64,000 nt of DNA from Leptobrachium leishanense (Eukaryota; Chordata; Amphibia; Anura; Megophryidae): NCBI GenBank assembly GCA_009667805.1, contig CM019067.1, positions 160,847,049-160,911,048 on the forward strand. Reading direction: 5' to 3'. Of this stretch, positions 1 to 11,096 are shown one piece after another; the stretch's first letter is position 1; the number at the start of each line of letters is the position of its first letter. A program made the translations under genes and the position numbers. The notes beneath the pieces were generated by a model. That model had not been told where the DNA came from. It made no database searches and worked only from the letters and a program-made list of their open reading frames with translations.

Positions 1-1000
1 GTTGGGTCTCTTCCGCATTGCTCGAGGGGCCCCTTCGGTAGACCACCCTATCCAACATCTTCAACCGTTCCCACTCTTTGTATACTAATCTGGCTCCGTC
101 TGGGGAATTGGTCAGCAGAATTTCCCATTGGTTAGCATTTAGGGCCTTTACGGTTAACGCAATCAAAGGGTCTCTAGCCTGATATGCTCTCAGGTCCTGT
201 TTCGAGAAAGTAGGCAGACTTTCATCCCTCAGCTGCGTAGGATTAAAGTAGAACTCTGGAACAGCCGCAGCCATAACTCCTATGGCTTCCGTTTCAATCC
301 CTCCCTTGACCCAGCGCTCTGCTCCTTGACATAAAGCTTGCACCCTGTCTGGAGTAAACTGAGTCCATTCTGTAGTGTAGGGTCTTCTCGACAAAGAATC
401 AGCATCTCGATTATTCACCCCAGGGCGATACTTCAGGCTGAACCGAAACCCTGACAGAGCGGCCAACCACCGATGTCCCGTTGCGTCCAGCTTCGCAGTA
501 ATAAGGACGTAGGTAAGAGGATTGTTATCCGTCTTTATCACAAACTCGGCTCCATACAGATAGTCTTTTAGCTTGTCTACCACCGCCCACTTCAAGGCTA
601 GGAACTCCAACTTGTGGGTAGGATAGTTCTTTTCAGAAGGCGTAAGGCTCCGGCTCACATACGCTACAGGCCTCAGCAATCCACCATACTTTTGGTACAG
701 GACTCCCCCTAGACCTTCTCTGCTGGCATCCACATGTAGTTCGTACGGCTTGTGAGGGTCCGCATAGGCCAAGACAGGAGCTCGAGTTAAACTCTCTTTC
801 AGCTTCAAGAAAGCACCTTTGTATTGACTAGTCCATTCTCCCTGGATAGATTCTCGAGCCTTCCTTGGCCCTGGAGCCGACGGATTTCGGTCAGAGGCCT
901 TGTGGCCTTCTTCTGTGTCTTCCTTCTGTAGGAGCTTGTTCAGTGGTTGAGCTACCTTGGCAAATCCTCCTACAAATCTTTGGTAATAGGAGCAGAACCC
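1..1000 (-). pseudogene. pol: Ty3/gypsy pol, RNase H and integrase-leader part (runs off window)
   Basis: The minus-strand frame is open from about position 1000 to the window edge. It reads as the RNase H domain of a Ty3/gypsy polyprotein: HVDASREGLGG, then KLEFLALKWAV, then KTDNNPLTY, the usual acidic residues, followed by YRPG.NN.DADSLSR, the standard end of the domain. The last part (near 1-150) resembles the linker before the integrase zinc finger; the integrase itself lies outside the window. It continues the RT reading frame at 970-2187 but in another frame: the RT frame ends in an out-of-frame tail just after the SFLG motif near 1000, so an indel separates the two. The domain identity is clear. 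It is a broken copy, not a gene of the host. Confidence 0.85.
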
Positions 1001-2187
1001 AAGAAAGATCTAAGTTCAGTAACGTTTCGGGGTCTAGGCCAGGAAGCTACGGCCTCCAACTTCTGAGGATCTGTCGAAACGCCTTCTGCTGAGACCACAT
1101 GTCCCAGATACGTAACAGAAGGTAAACAGAATTGACATTTCTCCAGAGACAGTTTCAACCCTTCTTCATGGAGCCTCTTCAAGACCTTCTCCAACCGTTG
1201 CTCATGTTCTTCCAAAGTCTTCCCGAACACAATTATGTCATCCAGATACACTAATACTTCGATCAGGTTCATCTCCCCGACTGTCTTCTCCATTAACCGT
1301 TGGAACGTGGTTGGAGCCCCCGTAAGGCCTTGAGGCATTCTGTTGAACTCAAAGAACCCCAATGGGCAGATGAACGCAGTCTTCTCTTTGTCTTCAGGAT
1401 GCATTGGTATCTGGTGATACCCACTTCGCAGGTCTAGTACACTAAACCATTTTGCTCCAGACAAACACTGTAAGGCATCTTCTATCCGAGGAGTGGCATA
1501 TTGATCTGGGATGGTTCTCCGATTCAGCGTGCGATAGTCTATGCATAGACAGACAGAACCATTCTTCTTCCGGACCATTACTATTGGAGATGCATATGGG
1601 CTCCTGGACTCTTGAATCACCTTGGTTCTTTGCAGTTCATTCAGCTGTTCTCGTAGATCATCCAAGTCTCCCAGCGGAACTCGTCTTGACCTTTGAAACG
1701 GCTTGTCTTCTTGTAATCGAATGCGAGGCTCAGTACTCTTAGCTAGGCCCACGTCGAACTCATCTTTTGAGAACAAGTCCCTCCACTTTAGGACCTGGGA
1801 CTGAAGACGTCTCTTCCATTCAGGTGAGATGGGAGCGTCCTTGGGGTAGAACCTTTCATCTGTAATCTCTTTATCCACTCCCCCTCCTAAATCGGTAGGA
1901 GAGAGAGACGTAGCAGACGCTACTTGCCCGATAGGCATTTGTGCTTTCAGGACTACTGGAGAATCAGACACATTACACACACTGACTGAGACTCTTCCTC
2001 GTGTTCGTTTCAAAGCTTTAGTGGAGATTATTTCAGGGATTACTTCCACTCCGGCTTCACTCCCATGATTTAAATCGGTTTCCAGTACCACATAGGGGCT
2101 GGTTGCGATCCGTTCAACTTGACTGAAGCCCGGAAACTCGCTACTTCTCCTGATTGCAGAATCTTCTCTGTTCCCTCCAATCTCCAT
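970..2187 (-). pseudogene. pol: Ty3/gypsy reverse transcriptase part of pol
   Basis: A frame of 405 codons containing a full Ty3/gypsy RT palm: the entry region (PLGDLDDLREQLNEL), IVMVRKKNGS, CIDYRTLNRRTIPDQY, the first catalytic aspartate in FSVLDLRSGYHQI, FEFNRMPQGLTGAP, and the catalytic YLDD box in EVLVYLDDIIVFG, then KCQFCLPSVTYLGHVVS. RT copies element RNA into DNA. The frame differs from both the protease frame (2070-2885), which overlaps it by about 118 bases, and the RNase H frame below 1000, so at least two indels have broken the pol reading frame. The first about 40 residues overlap out of frame with the protease part and may not be real coding. Catalytic residues are intact despite the frameshifts. 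Confidence 0.9.
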
Positions 2188-2885
2188 AGGCGCCCCACTT
2201 CAGCAGGTGCCTTCTGTTCTTCGACCATTCTTTGATAGACTGGACGTAACATCGGGTGTACTCCCTTGGTAGAACCTTCTTCTATAGGAGTCAGGAGACG
2301 TCGCACCAGATCAGTATTCGTCCCCAGTATCATGGAACTTCTGTTTGCCCCTGGAGGCTGGGGACACACAATGGCCAATGCATCACAACCTCCAGACTGT
2401 TCGATGACTTCCGATCCGATCTCCAACTTCACCTGTAGATACCCGTCATAGGGGAGTTTCTCAGTTCCGATACCCCAGATTTCCAGATCCTTCAATTTCT
2501 GTAGAGGTATGTGCTTCAAGTGTTTCTCATAGAAGTCTCGGTAGATCAATGTCACTTGAACCCCTGAGTCCAACAGAGCTTTAGTGTAGACTCCCTCCAC
2601 TTGGATTGGCACAATAGGAGAAGGACCTATCAGCTGGTCAGGAAACTTTGTTGCAGTGACAGGAAGTTTAGACCCAGTTTGTTGTACCCTGGTCTTCTTC
2701 TTGGCCCGTGTACGTTTTGGGTGTGCATTGCTTCCCCATGACGTAGGACCGGATGCTAAGGGAGTGACTCTTTCAGTCCTGGCAGGTTCAACAGTTGGCC
2801 AGACTCTGGGCCCTCTCGGCCTCTCAGTCCTGGCTTGATTTTTGGAGCGGGCTTTGACCGTTAGGCACCTAGTTTGCTCCTTCAC
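2070..2885 (-). pseudogene. pol: Ty3/gypsy aspartic protease part of pol
   Basis: The 271-codon frame contains a retroviral-type aspartic protease signature, KALLDSGVQVTLI, at roughly residue 108-120, where DSG replaces the more common DTG, and a second flap/dimer part ending near SMILGTNTDLV. The N-terminal 80 residues are rich in Arg, Lys, Pro and Thr and have no recognised domain. It starts about where gag ends (2882) and lies in the -1 frame relative to gag, the arrangement expected for gag-pro frameshifting in gypsy elements; I did not identify a convincing slippery site. Its C-terminus overlaps the RT frame out of phase, best explained by an indel. Confidence 0.75.
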
Positions 2886-3807
2886 TTGTGCCCTCTGGCG
2901 TTTTCCGCCGGTGAGGTAGATAGTAGCCCCTCCAAGGCTTTTAGGAGCTCTTCTACCATATTTCTTTCAGGCTTTTGGCTTTTGCATTGTGCGCGGAAAT
3001 GACCCATTTCCCCACAACTGAAACATCTCTTCTTTGAAGATGGAGACGCACTTACTTGCTGTGACTCGGTTGAAGGACCCTGGCCAGACGCCACAGCAAC
3101 TCCAGTTGTCCGCATGTCAGCAAGGAACTTCTGCATATCGGTCTGTGTCTCTGCCACCTTCAAAAGTGCTCGGCACAGGTCCGCATGCGCCTGTTGCAAC
3201 TCCGCTTGAGTTTCTTGTACCTTTTTAATGGTCTTGTGCAACTCACTATGTGCAGAAAGGGTTAGTTCTTTTGCAGCATTCTCTGTGGATTTAAAAGCGA
3301 TCAGATGCTCCTGTTCGTCCACTTCGGATCCATAGGTGTCTAACGAGTCATTTTCAGGTTGCAAGCATTCGTTATGCCTCACAGGTTGTGCATAAGCTCT
3401 TTCTCCTCTCCTGAAGGATTTTTCTTCTAGTAGAGCCTCTTCCTCTCTGACAGCTCGGATCAGTTCCAGGTATTTCAATTCTCGGTTACCTTCCCTGCTT
3501 CTCAGCTGTAGCATCACCGGATCTAGAGGTTGAGCGCCCCTCAGGATCTGCTGTATCCGGATCTTATCTACTTTGGCCGGTTCGGCCCCTTTCTTAAGAA
3601 GTATCTGGTGCAGAATCTTATCTAGGTGCCTCATATATTCAGTCATTTTCTCACCTTTTCACTGGTAGGTGTGTTCATACTGGTACACGAGCTCTGCAGC
3701 CTTTTCCGTTCGCCCAAAAACTTCCTGTAAAACATTTAGATAATCTAAAGCAGTGCAGTCTTGCTTACTCAATTTTAGGTTTCTGACAGCCTCTGACACA
3801 GGTCCCT
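2882..3807 (-). pseudogene. gag: Ty3/gypsy gag, PNMA-type, capsid C-terminal part and zinc knuckle
   Basis: The open part (2882-3646) encodes a gag C-terminus: a helical capsid-like segment, a Lys/Glu/Gln-rich stretch predicted to be coiled-coil (KKVQETQAELQQAHADLC), and a CCHC zinc knuckle (CFSCGEMGHFRAQC) at about residues 208-221, which binds nucleic acid. Coding similarity continues upstream through a TGA at 3659-3661 (probably from TGG) to 3807, where the TTAA element at 3812-5039 interrupts the gene. The residues LVYQYEHTY and KGEKMTEYMRHLD resemble the capsid of the vertebrate PNMA (paraneoplastic Ma antigen) proteins. The stop, the insertion and the adjoining pol show it is a retrotransposon copy, not a PNMA gene. 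Confidence 0.8.
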
Positions 3808-3811
3808 TTAA

Positions 3812-5039
3812 CCACTTGGCTGCTATGGACGCGCTCAGCGTGTCCAGCCAAGTGGTTCTCCTGTGCTATGGACGCGCTGAGCGCGTCCATGCACAGGAGG
3901 CAGCAATCCGCCGCAGCGGATTGCTGCACCCCCCCGGTGCGGGCTGACATCTTGCATGTCAGCCTAGCACTCCGGGACCCCGGCGGGGACATTGGATGTC
4001 ATTGCGGCGACGCGATGACATCTAATTCAGGCCCCCCCGCATGTGCGAAGGAGGCACCTGAAAGGGAGGGGGAGGTCCTTCGAACCTCTCTCCCTCCCGA
4101 TCGCCGGGGAGCAGGGAGTTAATACAGGCACTGCTTGGAAGGGCACAGCCTGCCCTTCCAAACGGTGGCTGTCATTAACCCCTGGGGAGCCGGATCACGA
4201 ATCGGCGCTGAAAAGCGCCGGTTCGTGATCCTTTCCCAGAGCTGGCCGACATCTTGGATGTCGGCCAAGCCTCCGGGAACTCCCCCTGAGGACTGGCGTC
4301 ATCGTGCATAGCACGATGACGCCAGTCCTGGAGTTAACCCCTAGCTGCCACCAATGGTGGAGATAGGGGGTTCCAATGAACCGCCTATCTCCCGATCCTT
4401 GGCAGCTAGGGGTTAAAGTTTGGTACTGTTGGATCGGCCAGAGCATGGCCGTTCCAACGATACCAAACACGACTGTGAAAAAAGTTTTTTTTAAAAAAAA
4501 TTAAATTAAAAATAAAAATAAAAAAATATTTTAAAAAAAATTATAAAAAGAAATAAACAAGTTTTTTTTTTTTTTGGTTTGTTAATGCAGCAATATTGTT
4601 CCCATTTCAATTCTAATGTGAACAATGATGCTGCACTAACGATTTTTGTATGCGGTACGTTTGTTAAAAATCGCGTCATTTTCCCCAAATAAAAATGTAA
4701 CGAGACCCCATTTCTAAATTTTTTTAACAAGCGCACCCCATACAAAATATAACCGCAATTGCTCGCATGTTAAAATGTGAAAAAAAACCACTTTACACGT
4801 TGTAAATTATTGAAACTTCATATTTTATTGCATTTTTTGTTATAATATACAGACAGGACATGACGTATACATATAATAATGACATATTATGAATCTGCCG
4901 AGTCTGGCGGAAAGAACGATATATAATATGTCTGGGTCATATACTAAAATAAGCCTTCAAAACACGTTTAAACATGATGAGCAAAACCGGTAAAAATGAC
5001 CTCAGCACAGAGGCGTGAAACGCCTCAGCAGCGAAAGGA
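3812..5039. mobile_element. TTAA-flanked non-autonomous DNA transposon (piggyBac/Kolobok-like) inside gag
   Basis: TTAA flanks both ends (3808-3811 and 5040-5043). The ends are imperfect inverted repeats (CCACTTGGCTGCT against TCCTTTCGCTGCT). The gag reading frame stops at one TTAA and resumes at the other in the same frame if one TTAA is discounted, which confirms a TTAA target duplication. The interior has many short GC-rich palindromes, for example around GGACGCGCTGAGCGCGTCC near 3867-3890, then an A/T-rich second half (4470-4880). There is no transposase. Blocks such as ATCTTGGATGTC and CGTTTAAACATGATGAGC recur in the copies at 39865, 43630, 47570 and 61197. The TTAA target fits piggyBac or Kolobok; which one cannot be told from the ends alone. 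Confidence 0.8.
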
Positions 5040-5043
5040 TTAA

Positions 5044-5604
5044 GCTCTCAGTAATCCTTTGCTTCTTCTGCGCTTCAGGGACGTCCCACTCATCCAGAGC
5101 CTGCATCGCCTGTTCTACCCATTCTTCGAAGGTTTCTTCTCCCGCCGGAGTTGGTACGTTTTCTGTAAAGTTTCTCAACCGTCAATAACCAAAGTTAGTG
5201 TGCGGAGGGCTTGTTCTTTGACATTTAGCCAGCAAATATCCAATAGCCACTATAAATTCAGGCCCGATCATGGCCAGCGGACTGGGCGTGGGAACACTCG
5301 CAGGATCGCCATGTGGCGCACTTGGCTGAATCAGTTGAATTTCCACCTCATCGGTCAGCTTCACGCTCGCGCCCTGAAAACACACTGGAACACCCTTTCT
5401 CCACTCAAAAAGAACATACGTGTGAGAGGTATCTGGGTTCTCTTTAATGTCCAGGATTAACCCCCGATGATCTGGTGTCAGCGCGGCCACGGCCTGGTGA
5501 ATCTGATCTTCGGCCCAAGTGTCTGCAGGAATATCCATGACTATACACAATTCTGTCTGACTACTGTGCTCCTCACACCATTTGGCAGCAGTGTCTGGAC
5601 CCAT
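5044..5604 (-). pseudogene. gag: Ty3/gypsy gag, PNMA-type N-terminal part
   Basis: The minus-strand frame starts with ATG at 5602-5604, shortly after the primer-binding site, and encodes an N-terminal domain resembling PNMA proteins: AAKWCEEHSSQTELCIVMDIP, then a beta-rich stretch (HTYVLFEWRKGVPV) and EIQLIQPS. A TGA at 5182-5184 interrupts it; beyond that the same frame continues with VPTPAGEETFEEWVEQA, the start of a capsid domain very like PNMA, up to the TTAA junction at 5040-5043. The longer frame from an ATG at 5661 runs through the primer-binding site and is unlikely to be the real start. Gag would form the particle that packages element RNA. It is broken by two stops and one insertion. 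Confidence 0.75.
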
Positions 5605-5640
5605 ATTTAACCCTTTAAATGCGTTTTTTCCTGAGACTGG

Positions 5641-5660
5641 ATCCCGGAAACGAGCCCCCA
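5641..5660 (-). other. Primer-binding site, tRNA-Pro type
   Basis: On the minus strand the 20 bases match the complement of the 3' end of tRNA-Pro, as used by many vertebrate retroelements, except for two extra T residues in the middle (TGGGGGCTCGT then CCGGGAT). It lies 37 bases before the gag ATG and two bases after a TACA end that would close the LTR. The match to tRNA-Pro is from memory. Confidence 0.65.
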
Positions 5661-5662
5661 CG

Positions 5663-6761
5663 TGTAGCCCTCACTCTCGGAGGAGCCGCTGAATTTAAAC
5701 CTCGGGTCAGTCTCCCCGCACTAGGGAATAAATATACACCAGCACTGTTGTGGATTTTATAAGTTATAAAGTTTACTGAATAAACTGGCATATAAAGAGC
5801 AGCACGGTATACGTATATATATTTACAGTAGTTCGTAAGGCGAGAAACGCGTAGCGGAAAAGAAAAAGGAATTTTAACCCCTTCGTGGTTGGAGTGTGAG
5901 TCCGGTACAGGTTGTGTCCCAAGAAAGTGTACGTGTATGCGTGTATTTGTACCCGGGTACAAGATTCAACTGGCCAGTGAATGATTTCAATGTGTCTTCG
6001 ACTAGTCACGTTGGGGCCCTGTAGGTTTTGACAAAACTGCAGCATGCTTTATTATTTTTACTGTGGACGTGAAGGCCTCTCACCCATCCGCCAGATAATC
6101 TGCGCTCTGCTTGACCCATGACGTATCTCCGCTCGATCTGACTGGGACTCTATGTCACCGGATCCGCTGTCTTGCTTGTCTGTTTCTGCCACAAGATGCT
6201 CAGCTCACCACCTGCACTCCCATTAAATCATCTGCGGTCTCCTAACTCGGGGTCCTTCAGCATACTCTGTATCTGTGTAAACTTCCCAGCAGTGGATCAC
6301 TAGGTCTTTGGCAAGTAAAGTGAATCGATCTCCAGCTCCGCAAGGCCGCACCTGAGCTCCGGCCTGGTCTCGATCGTTGTCTCTCTCACGTGCGTCTTAC
6401 TCTCTTCACTCCTCTGCGCGCTCTGCTCGTTCTCCCCACGAGGCTGTGGATATAAGTCTCTCCTGCCCACCCACTTCCTGTTCCCGCCGCAAAGCATGCT
6501 ACAAAATGTAGTCCCATTGTCCAGTGTCTTACATTGCGCTTGTCTCCCCCTGGTGGCCAAAAATAAGTACTACAGCAACAGTGTTTTAACCCAGCACTAC
6601 AATTGTATTTTCTGTGCATCCTAGCACGATGTCCTTTTATTAATACATTTAGGGAACTATTTGGTAGTGAACGCCAACATTAGCGTTCAGATGTGTAAGC
6701 ATTACATTACCTCCAGGATAAGTGACTTAAACGCATGACCCCCCATATTACATTCCTGACA
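5663..6761 (-). repeat. Candidate 5' LTR of the PNMA-type gypsy element
   Basis: The region upstream of the primer-binding site, read on the minus strand, could run from TGTCAGGAATG (6751-6761) to CTACA (ending at 5663), about 1.1 kb with the canonical TG...CA ends. It contains A/T-rich stretches usable as TATA and poly(A) signals (5760-5830). The partner LTR is outside the window, so the outer boundary is a guess from the TG end alone. Confidence 0.4.
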
Positions 6762-7140
6762 CTAAACCTATAAGAAATCATTTAGCGCATCGGTTTTTGT
6801 GCTAGCTTCTGCGATCTTACTGTATTTTGCGCATCCAGTACTTAACACGGGGATGTGCAATCATCAATTAGCATTTTGATAAGTAGGACAAAGTGTCAGC
6901 ACTAATTACCGTTGGGACACTCAAGCTAAATTTTAGCTATTCCTAAAAGCTGGTGCTAAATGATTCTGCATTTGCAAAATCATTTAGCACCCCATAACCC
7001 CCCATTAAATCCAAAATTTACTTCTAATCTTGTGTTGAGAACAGTAGCCCGATCTGACACATCTTCTGGCCACATGCAGAGTGAGGCTGGAAACAAATAG
7101 TTATATATATAGTACTCAACCATACGGATTTCCATAGGGA
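6762..7140. other. Non-coding, hairpin-rich (MITE relic)
   Basis: No gene. The stretch 6950-6993 contains an inverted repeat around GTGCTAAATGATT and AATCATTTAGCAC, and TTAGCGC-type words recur as in 20240-20480. It is probably a degraded MITE; the ends were not found. Confidence 0.35.
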
Positions 7141-7790
7141 TTTCCCTGACCAGCTAGGGGGGGATTCCTTTTCTGACGTCATTGAGCTCATGCGCGATGA
7201 TGTCAGTGGGCAGGGGAGGCCTCAGAGGCAGGGCTTAGATCCAAGATGTCAGCCCAGTCCGGGTGAAGTCTGCGATCCGGCATCAATTGGCGCTGGATCG
7301 CGGTCCTGGCACCTATGGAGTTAAGAGGGGCATTTATGGAAAGGTCAGACTGTGACCTTTACAGTGATTATTATTATTTTTATCATCATATATATAGCGC
7401 CAACAGTTTCCGCAGTGCTTTACAATAGCCAAAGGGAACAAGATACGGATAAACAGACATAGGATGTTTCTCTTATTTTCCTAACCCCAACTGATGGGGT
7501 GATAGAGCGACCCCCCCCTTCAGGCACTCTCCCAGCTCTGCTGGGTGGCACCTGAAATGACATCAACGCACCGGCGCTATGATGTCTGAGCACCAGATGG
7601 GTCCCACCGGATGGTCTGACTTCAAAGAAGTAAGAGTATTGTGGGACTCCATCTGAGCAGTCAGGGTTTCCCACTTGATTTGCAAAGAGCCCATAATGTG
7701 TGGGGGACATCCTCCGCATGTTGTGGGGAATCCCTGGGATGTCCCGCACATGTCATCTGCAGCCAAGGGGTTAAAGGGGCACTCTATGCA
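7141..7790. repeat. Degraded TTAA-family element interrupted by a short repeat tail
   Basis: The words GACGTCATTGAGC, GATGTCAGCCC, GGATCGCGGTCC and GGAGTTAA resemble the interior of the TTAA-flanked elements at 3812, 39865 and 61197. At about 7365-7430 it is broken by a TATTATT-rich segment followed by ATATAGCGCCAACAG and GCAGTGCTTTACAATAG, a repeat tail I associate with frog genomes. No coding capacity. Confidence 0.4.
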
Positions 7791-10089
7791 CTGTGACCCC
7801 TCAATGTGATTTATATGGTTGCATGACTCTTGGTGTGTCCCTCTGCCCCTCTGGAGTGAAGGTTTGGAAGGATGATAGAGCCCTCATAGTGTATAGGCTT
7901 AGCCTCACAGAGAAGCTTTTGATTAGTTAGCAATGATCTCAGCTTCTGCCAGCCAGTGTCTTTCAAGACTCTCTCTTTGGGAGACATTGTATGAGCTGGA
8001 TGTTCATCTGATCGTTCAGCCACCCCGCTGCCACATGACATACCACAGCTTGCAGGAAGCCAGAAGCATATTAACTCTGACCAGCATATAGACACCTCAG
8101 CACAGGATCCGGTGAGTTTAAAAACATGTCTAAAGGGATAAAACAGGAGGGTGTTGTAGAGGAGGTTTAGGAGGCGTAAATGTTTAACCACTCTTTCTCA
8201 CCCCCATCCCTCTTTAAGCCTCCTTACCAATTTGGTTATCTTGATTTTCACTTTTGTTGAACATTTCTTCTATTTCAACCAAGATGCAAATATTTGTTTA
8301 CTATATAGTTTCCAAGTTTCTCTTATTCTGTATGACCTCTTAAAAGATTAAAAATTCATCATTAAACCTCTATCTTCTATCACAAATATATAAAAAGAGA
8401 CTTTCAAATGGTCAAAGTAATGATTACACCACAACATTTATATTTTTTGCTTTTTGGTACACTCAGTAGGAAGTATATCCAATTATGTCTGTTATTTATT
8501 GCCAACTACTTGAAATTTGCTAAAATAATCATTCACTATGTTGTTCCATCTCTAATTCTACATATAGGTTGCTTAAGTTGCCCTGGAATGAATTCAACAT
8601 GTTTACTTAGTAAGGCACAATATAATTGCAAATAAATTTCTTATATCTGTACATTTTTATTCTCAAAAATATACTGTATTAGAGGTAATCCTATGTGGAA
8701 TAAAAGGCCTTGTTACATTTGTTACGGATTCTAGTACCCAAGCTCGTGCATCTGTCCTCGCTGGTGCCTCTTCGGCTGTACTAGGTGAGAGTGTGGTCGA
8801 TCGTCACACTAGTCGACAGTTCTGTTATTTTTGCAGATTGAACACCAACCTCGGAATGCCTTTATTCAGATGTTTTCAGTTAGACATTAAAATGTAAAAA
8901 CACGCCTCTGCGTTTCCATGCTGCAGATCCTCCCAAAGCCCCCCCCCAAATGCCCTTGTCTCCTAAAAATGGAAACTGGTGAAGAGATCTGGTTAAAGCC
9001 AGATCTGGGGAGGGGTGGAAGCAGGGAAAATGGTTACAGATTACAGACAGGGAAAACAGCACAGTATATCAAACAACACTCTACCCTAAATACAGGGCAA
9101 TGAAATGTAGGAAAATTAAATGCAAATAAACATTGTAGTGGCTGTTCTGTCACATTTGTTATATCATTATGGTCTTAAGAGGTCTAAATTAACCCTCTAT
9201 ACTCCCTGAGCGCCCCTCTAGGCTTAACTTTATTTGGTCCTTTATATTAACCCTTTAATCCAGCTTCTGACTTCCCAGCACTGGTCCAGAACCTACTGCT
9301 TTTAGTATTGTTGAAGCTGCAACTGTGACAGTTCTGGCTGTTAGTGCGTTGAGAGCTATTGGCTGCTTAGATATGTAGTGAGCTGTACATTCCTCACCTA
9401 AATCTAAGAAGGCTGATCAGTTCAAGCAAGTGAAATCTTCCCTCTGGTCTGAAGACTAGCTGAGATTCCCTGGACATAAATGGGGAGGGTGAACATTCTA
9501 AGCCACCTATGATCATTTAAATTACTTGAATTGGTCAAGGTGGTTAGATTGTCCCTTTAATTCTCCTTGACATCCTGAGTCAGCTGTAAACAGTGGCTAT
9601 TTCAAGAGATGAGACATCATGTTTCTATTTGTTAAGAACACTCATTATCAGGTGCCATCAAGTGCCATACATTTGGTCATTGGGCCTGATTATAAATTAC
9701 ATGCAGTTTCATCTTGAAGAGGTGAAATATTGGTAGCTATCTCATCCATTCTGCAGTGAGACTTAGCACTGGCATCATGAGCTGGTGCAGGTGGCATTTT
9801 GGATGCAGCCTTTGGTGACAGAGTATAATTATTAAGACAGGTCAAATGGCCTTCCATGGCTGCTACTTGATATTTCATACTTTGCACTGAGGTTGCACAT
9901 TTTTTTGAAACCACAGGCAAAATCCCATGTTAACAGAAAGTAACTTTAATGTGGGTAAACCTTATGGATACACCGACTTCCCAGTATATCAGCTGTCTAT
10001 TCATACAACAGGCAGTCTGTCCTATATATAAGGAATGGGATAATACAGTTTTGGTCCTTAATGTGTGGGATAATCAAATAAAGAACAGT
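7791..10089. other. No recognised feature
   Basis: I see no gene here. Short open frames lack protein-like features. From 8715 to 8880 there is a GC-richer block starting TGTTACGGATTCTAG that could be an LTR fragment, but no partner was found. Confidence 0.3.
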
Positions 10090-10109
10090 GGGGGATAAAC
10101 CCTAGTAAT

Positions 10110-10245
10110 CATAAACGTTCACAACAAAATGCCAAATAAATCCTAAAACATCCAACTTTGTTTCACATATTTCTTATAATTTTAACAAATAGTTGAAATA
10201 AAGTTGGATGTTTTAGAATTTATTTGATATTTTTGTTGTGTGTGT
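10110..10245. repeat. Small foldback element
   Basis: Two arms of about 50 bases (10113-10165 and 10197-10245) are inverted copies built on AACATCCAACTTT and AAAGTTGGATGTT, with a short A/T-rich loop. Typical of a small MITE; no coding. Confidence 0.6.
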
Positions 10246-10335
10246 TGAATAAAATGTTTTAAAAAAGTGTGTTAAATACTTATTTTAAATCATTGGTACT
10301 TTTAATTACACCACTATCAATATCTAAAATATTAT

Positions 10336-11068
10336 GGGCTCTATTAACTTCTTTGCGCAAAAGCGCACGCGCAGTGCTATTTGTTTTGCGCGCAGCGTTA
10401 AACGTTAACGCACGTAAATTAACGCTGGTATTACAATCCGAGCACATTTTTTCATCCATCAAAAAAATAACGCGCCTAAAAAAGACGCAAAAAAAGCGAG
10501 CGCATTAACGCTGCGTGCAGGAATCGGTGTGCGGACAGTTTTTTCACGCAATTCAGCCAATCAGAATTAAGAACCACAATTGTCTCCCATTAAGTTTTTG
10601 CACCCGTCTAAATCAATCTGAGTATATATGCTGCAGAAATAATAAAAACACGCACAACCTCTCAATTTTATTGTTTAGGTATGTGTAGAATGTGTGACTA
10701 TACTGTGCTGTATTTTTTTTTCAGACTGGTGTATTTGGTTTCGGCCAGGATGTTCAGATTTGCCGTTACCACCAGCTTTTAAAAGACTTTAAAATTATGC
10801 GCGCAAACGTTGTCCGTTAAAATTTGCGCATAGATTGTAATACCATCCGCGTACCAGCGCACAAACGCATTTGAGCTCACAATGTTAAGTATAGGACGCA
10901 CAACATACATTACGCTCACAAAGTGTTCGTGCAGGTTCACCAGCGGTAGACGTTAACATTTTTTGCACGGACATTGTAAGACGACATTCTGCGCAAAGGG
11001 TTTTTCCCCTCGCGTTAATGTGTTTTTGCGCACGCGTTAACGTTTGCGCAAAGAGGTTAATAGAGCCC
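10336..11068. mobile_element. PIF/Harbinger-like MITE
   Basis: The element starts GGGCTCTATTAAC and ends with its inverse (GTTAATAGAGCCC after an indel), with terminal repeats of about 28 bases including TTTGCGCAAA. It is flanked on both sides by TAT (10333-10335 and 11069-11071), a 3-bp duplication as in PIF/Harbinger elements. The subterminal parts are unusually dense in GCGC and CGTTAACG words, while the middle is A/T-rich. No transposase. Confidence 0.65.
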
Positions 11069-11096
11069 TATATATTTAACTTGATACATTTAAGGG

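Noticed and set aside
2882..5604. Host PNMA gene
   Set aside because: Stops, a transposon insertion and neighbouring protease/RT/RNase H, LTR and primer site show a retrotransposon copy.
5845..5865. GAGAAACGCGTAGCGG as a hammerhead core
   Set aside because: No CUGANGA core or stem II precedes it; only the GAAACGCGT word is shared.
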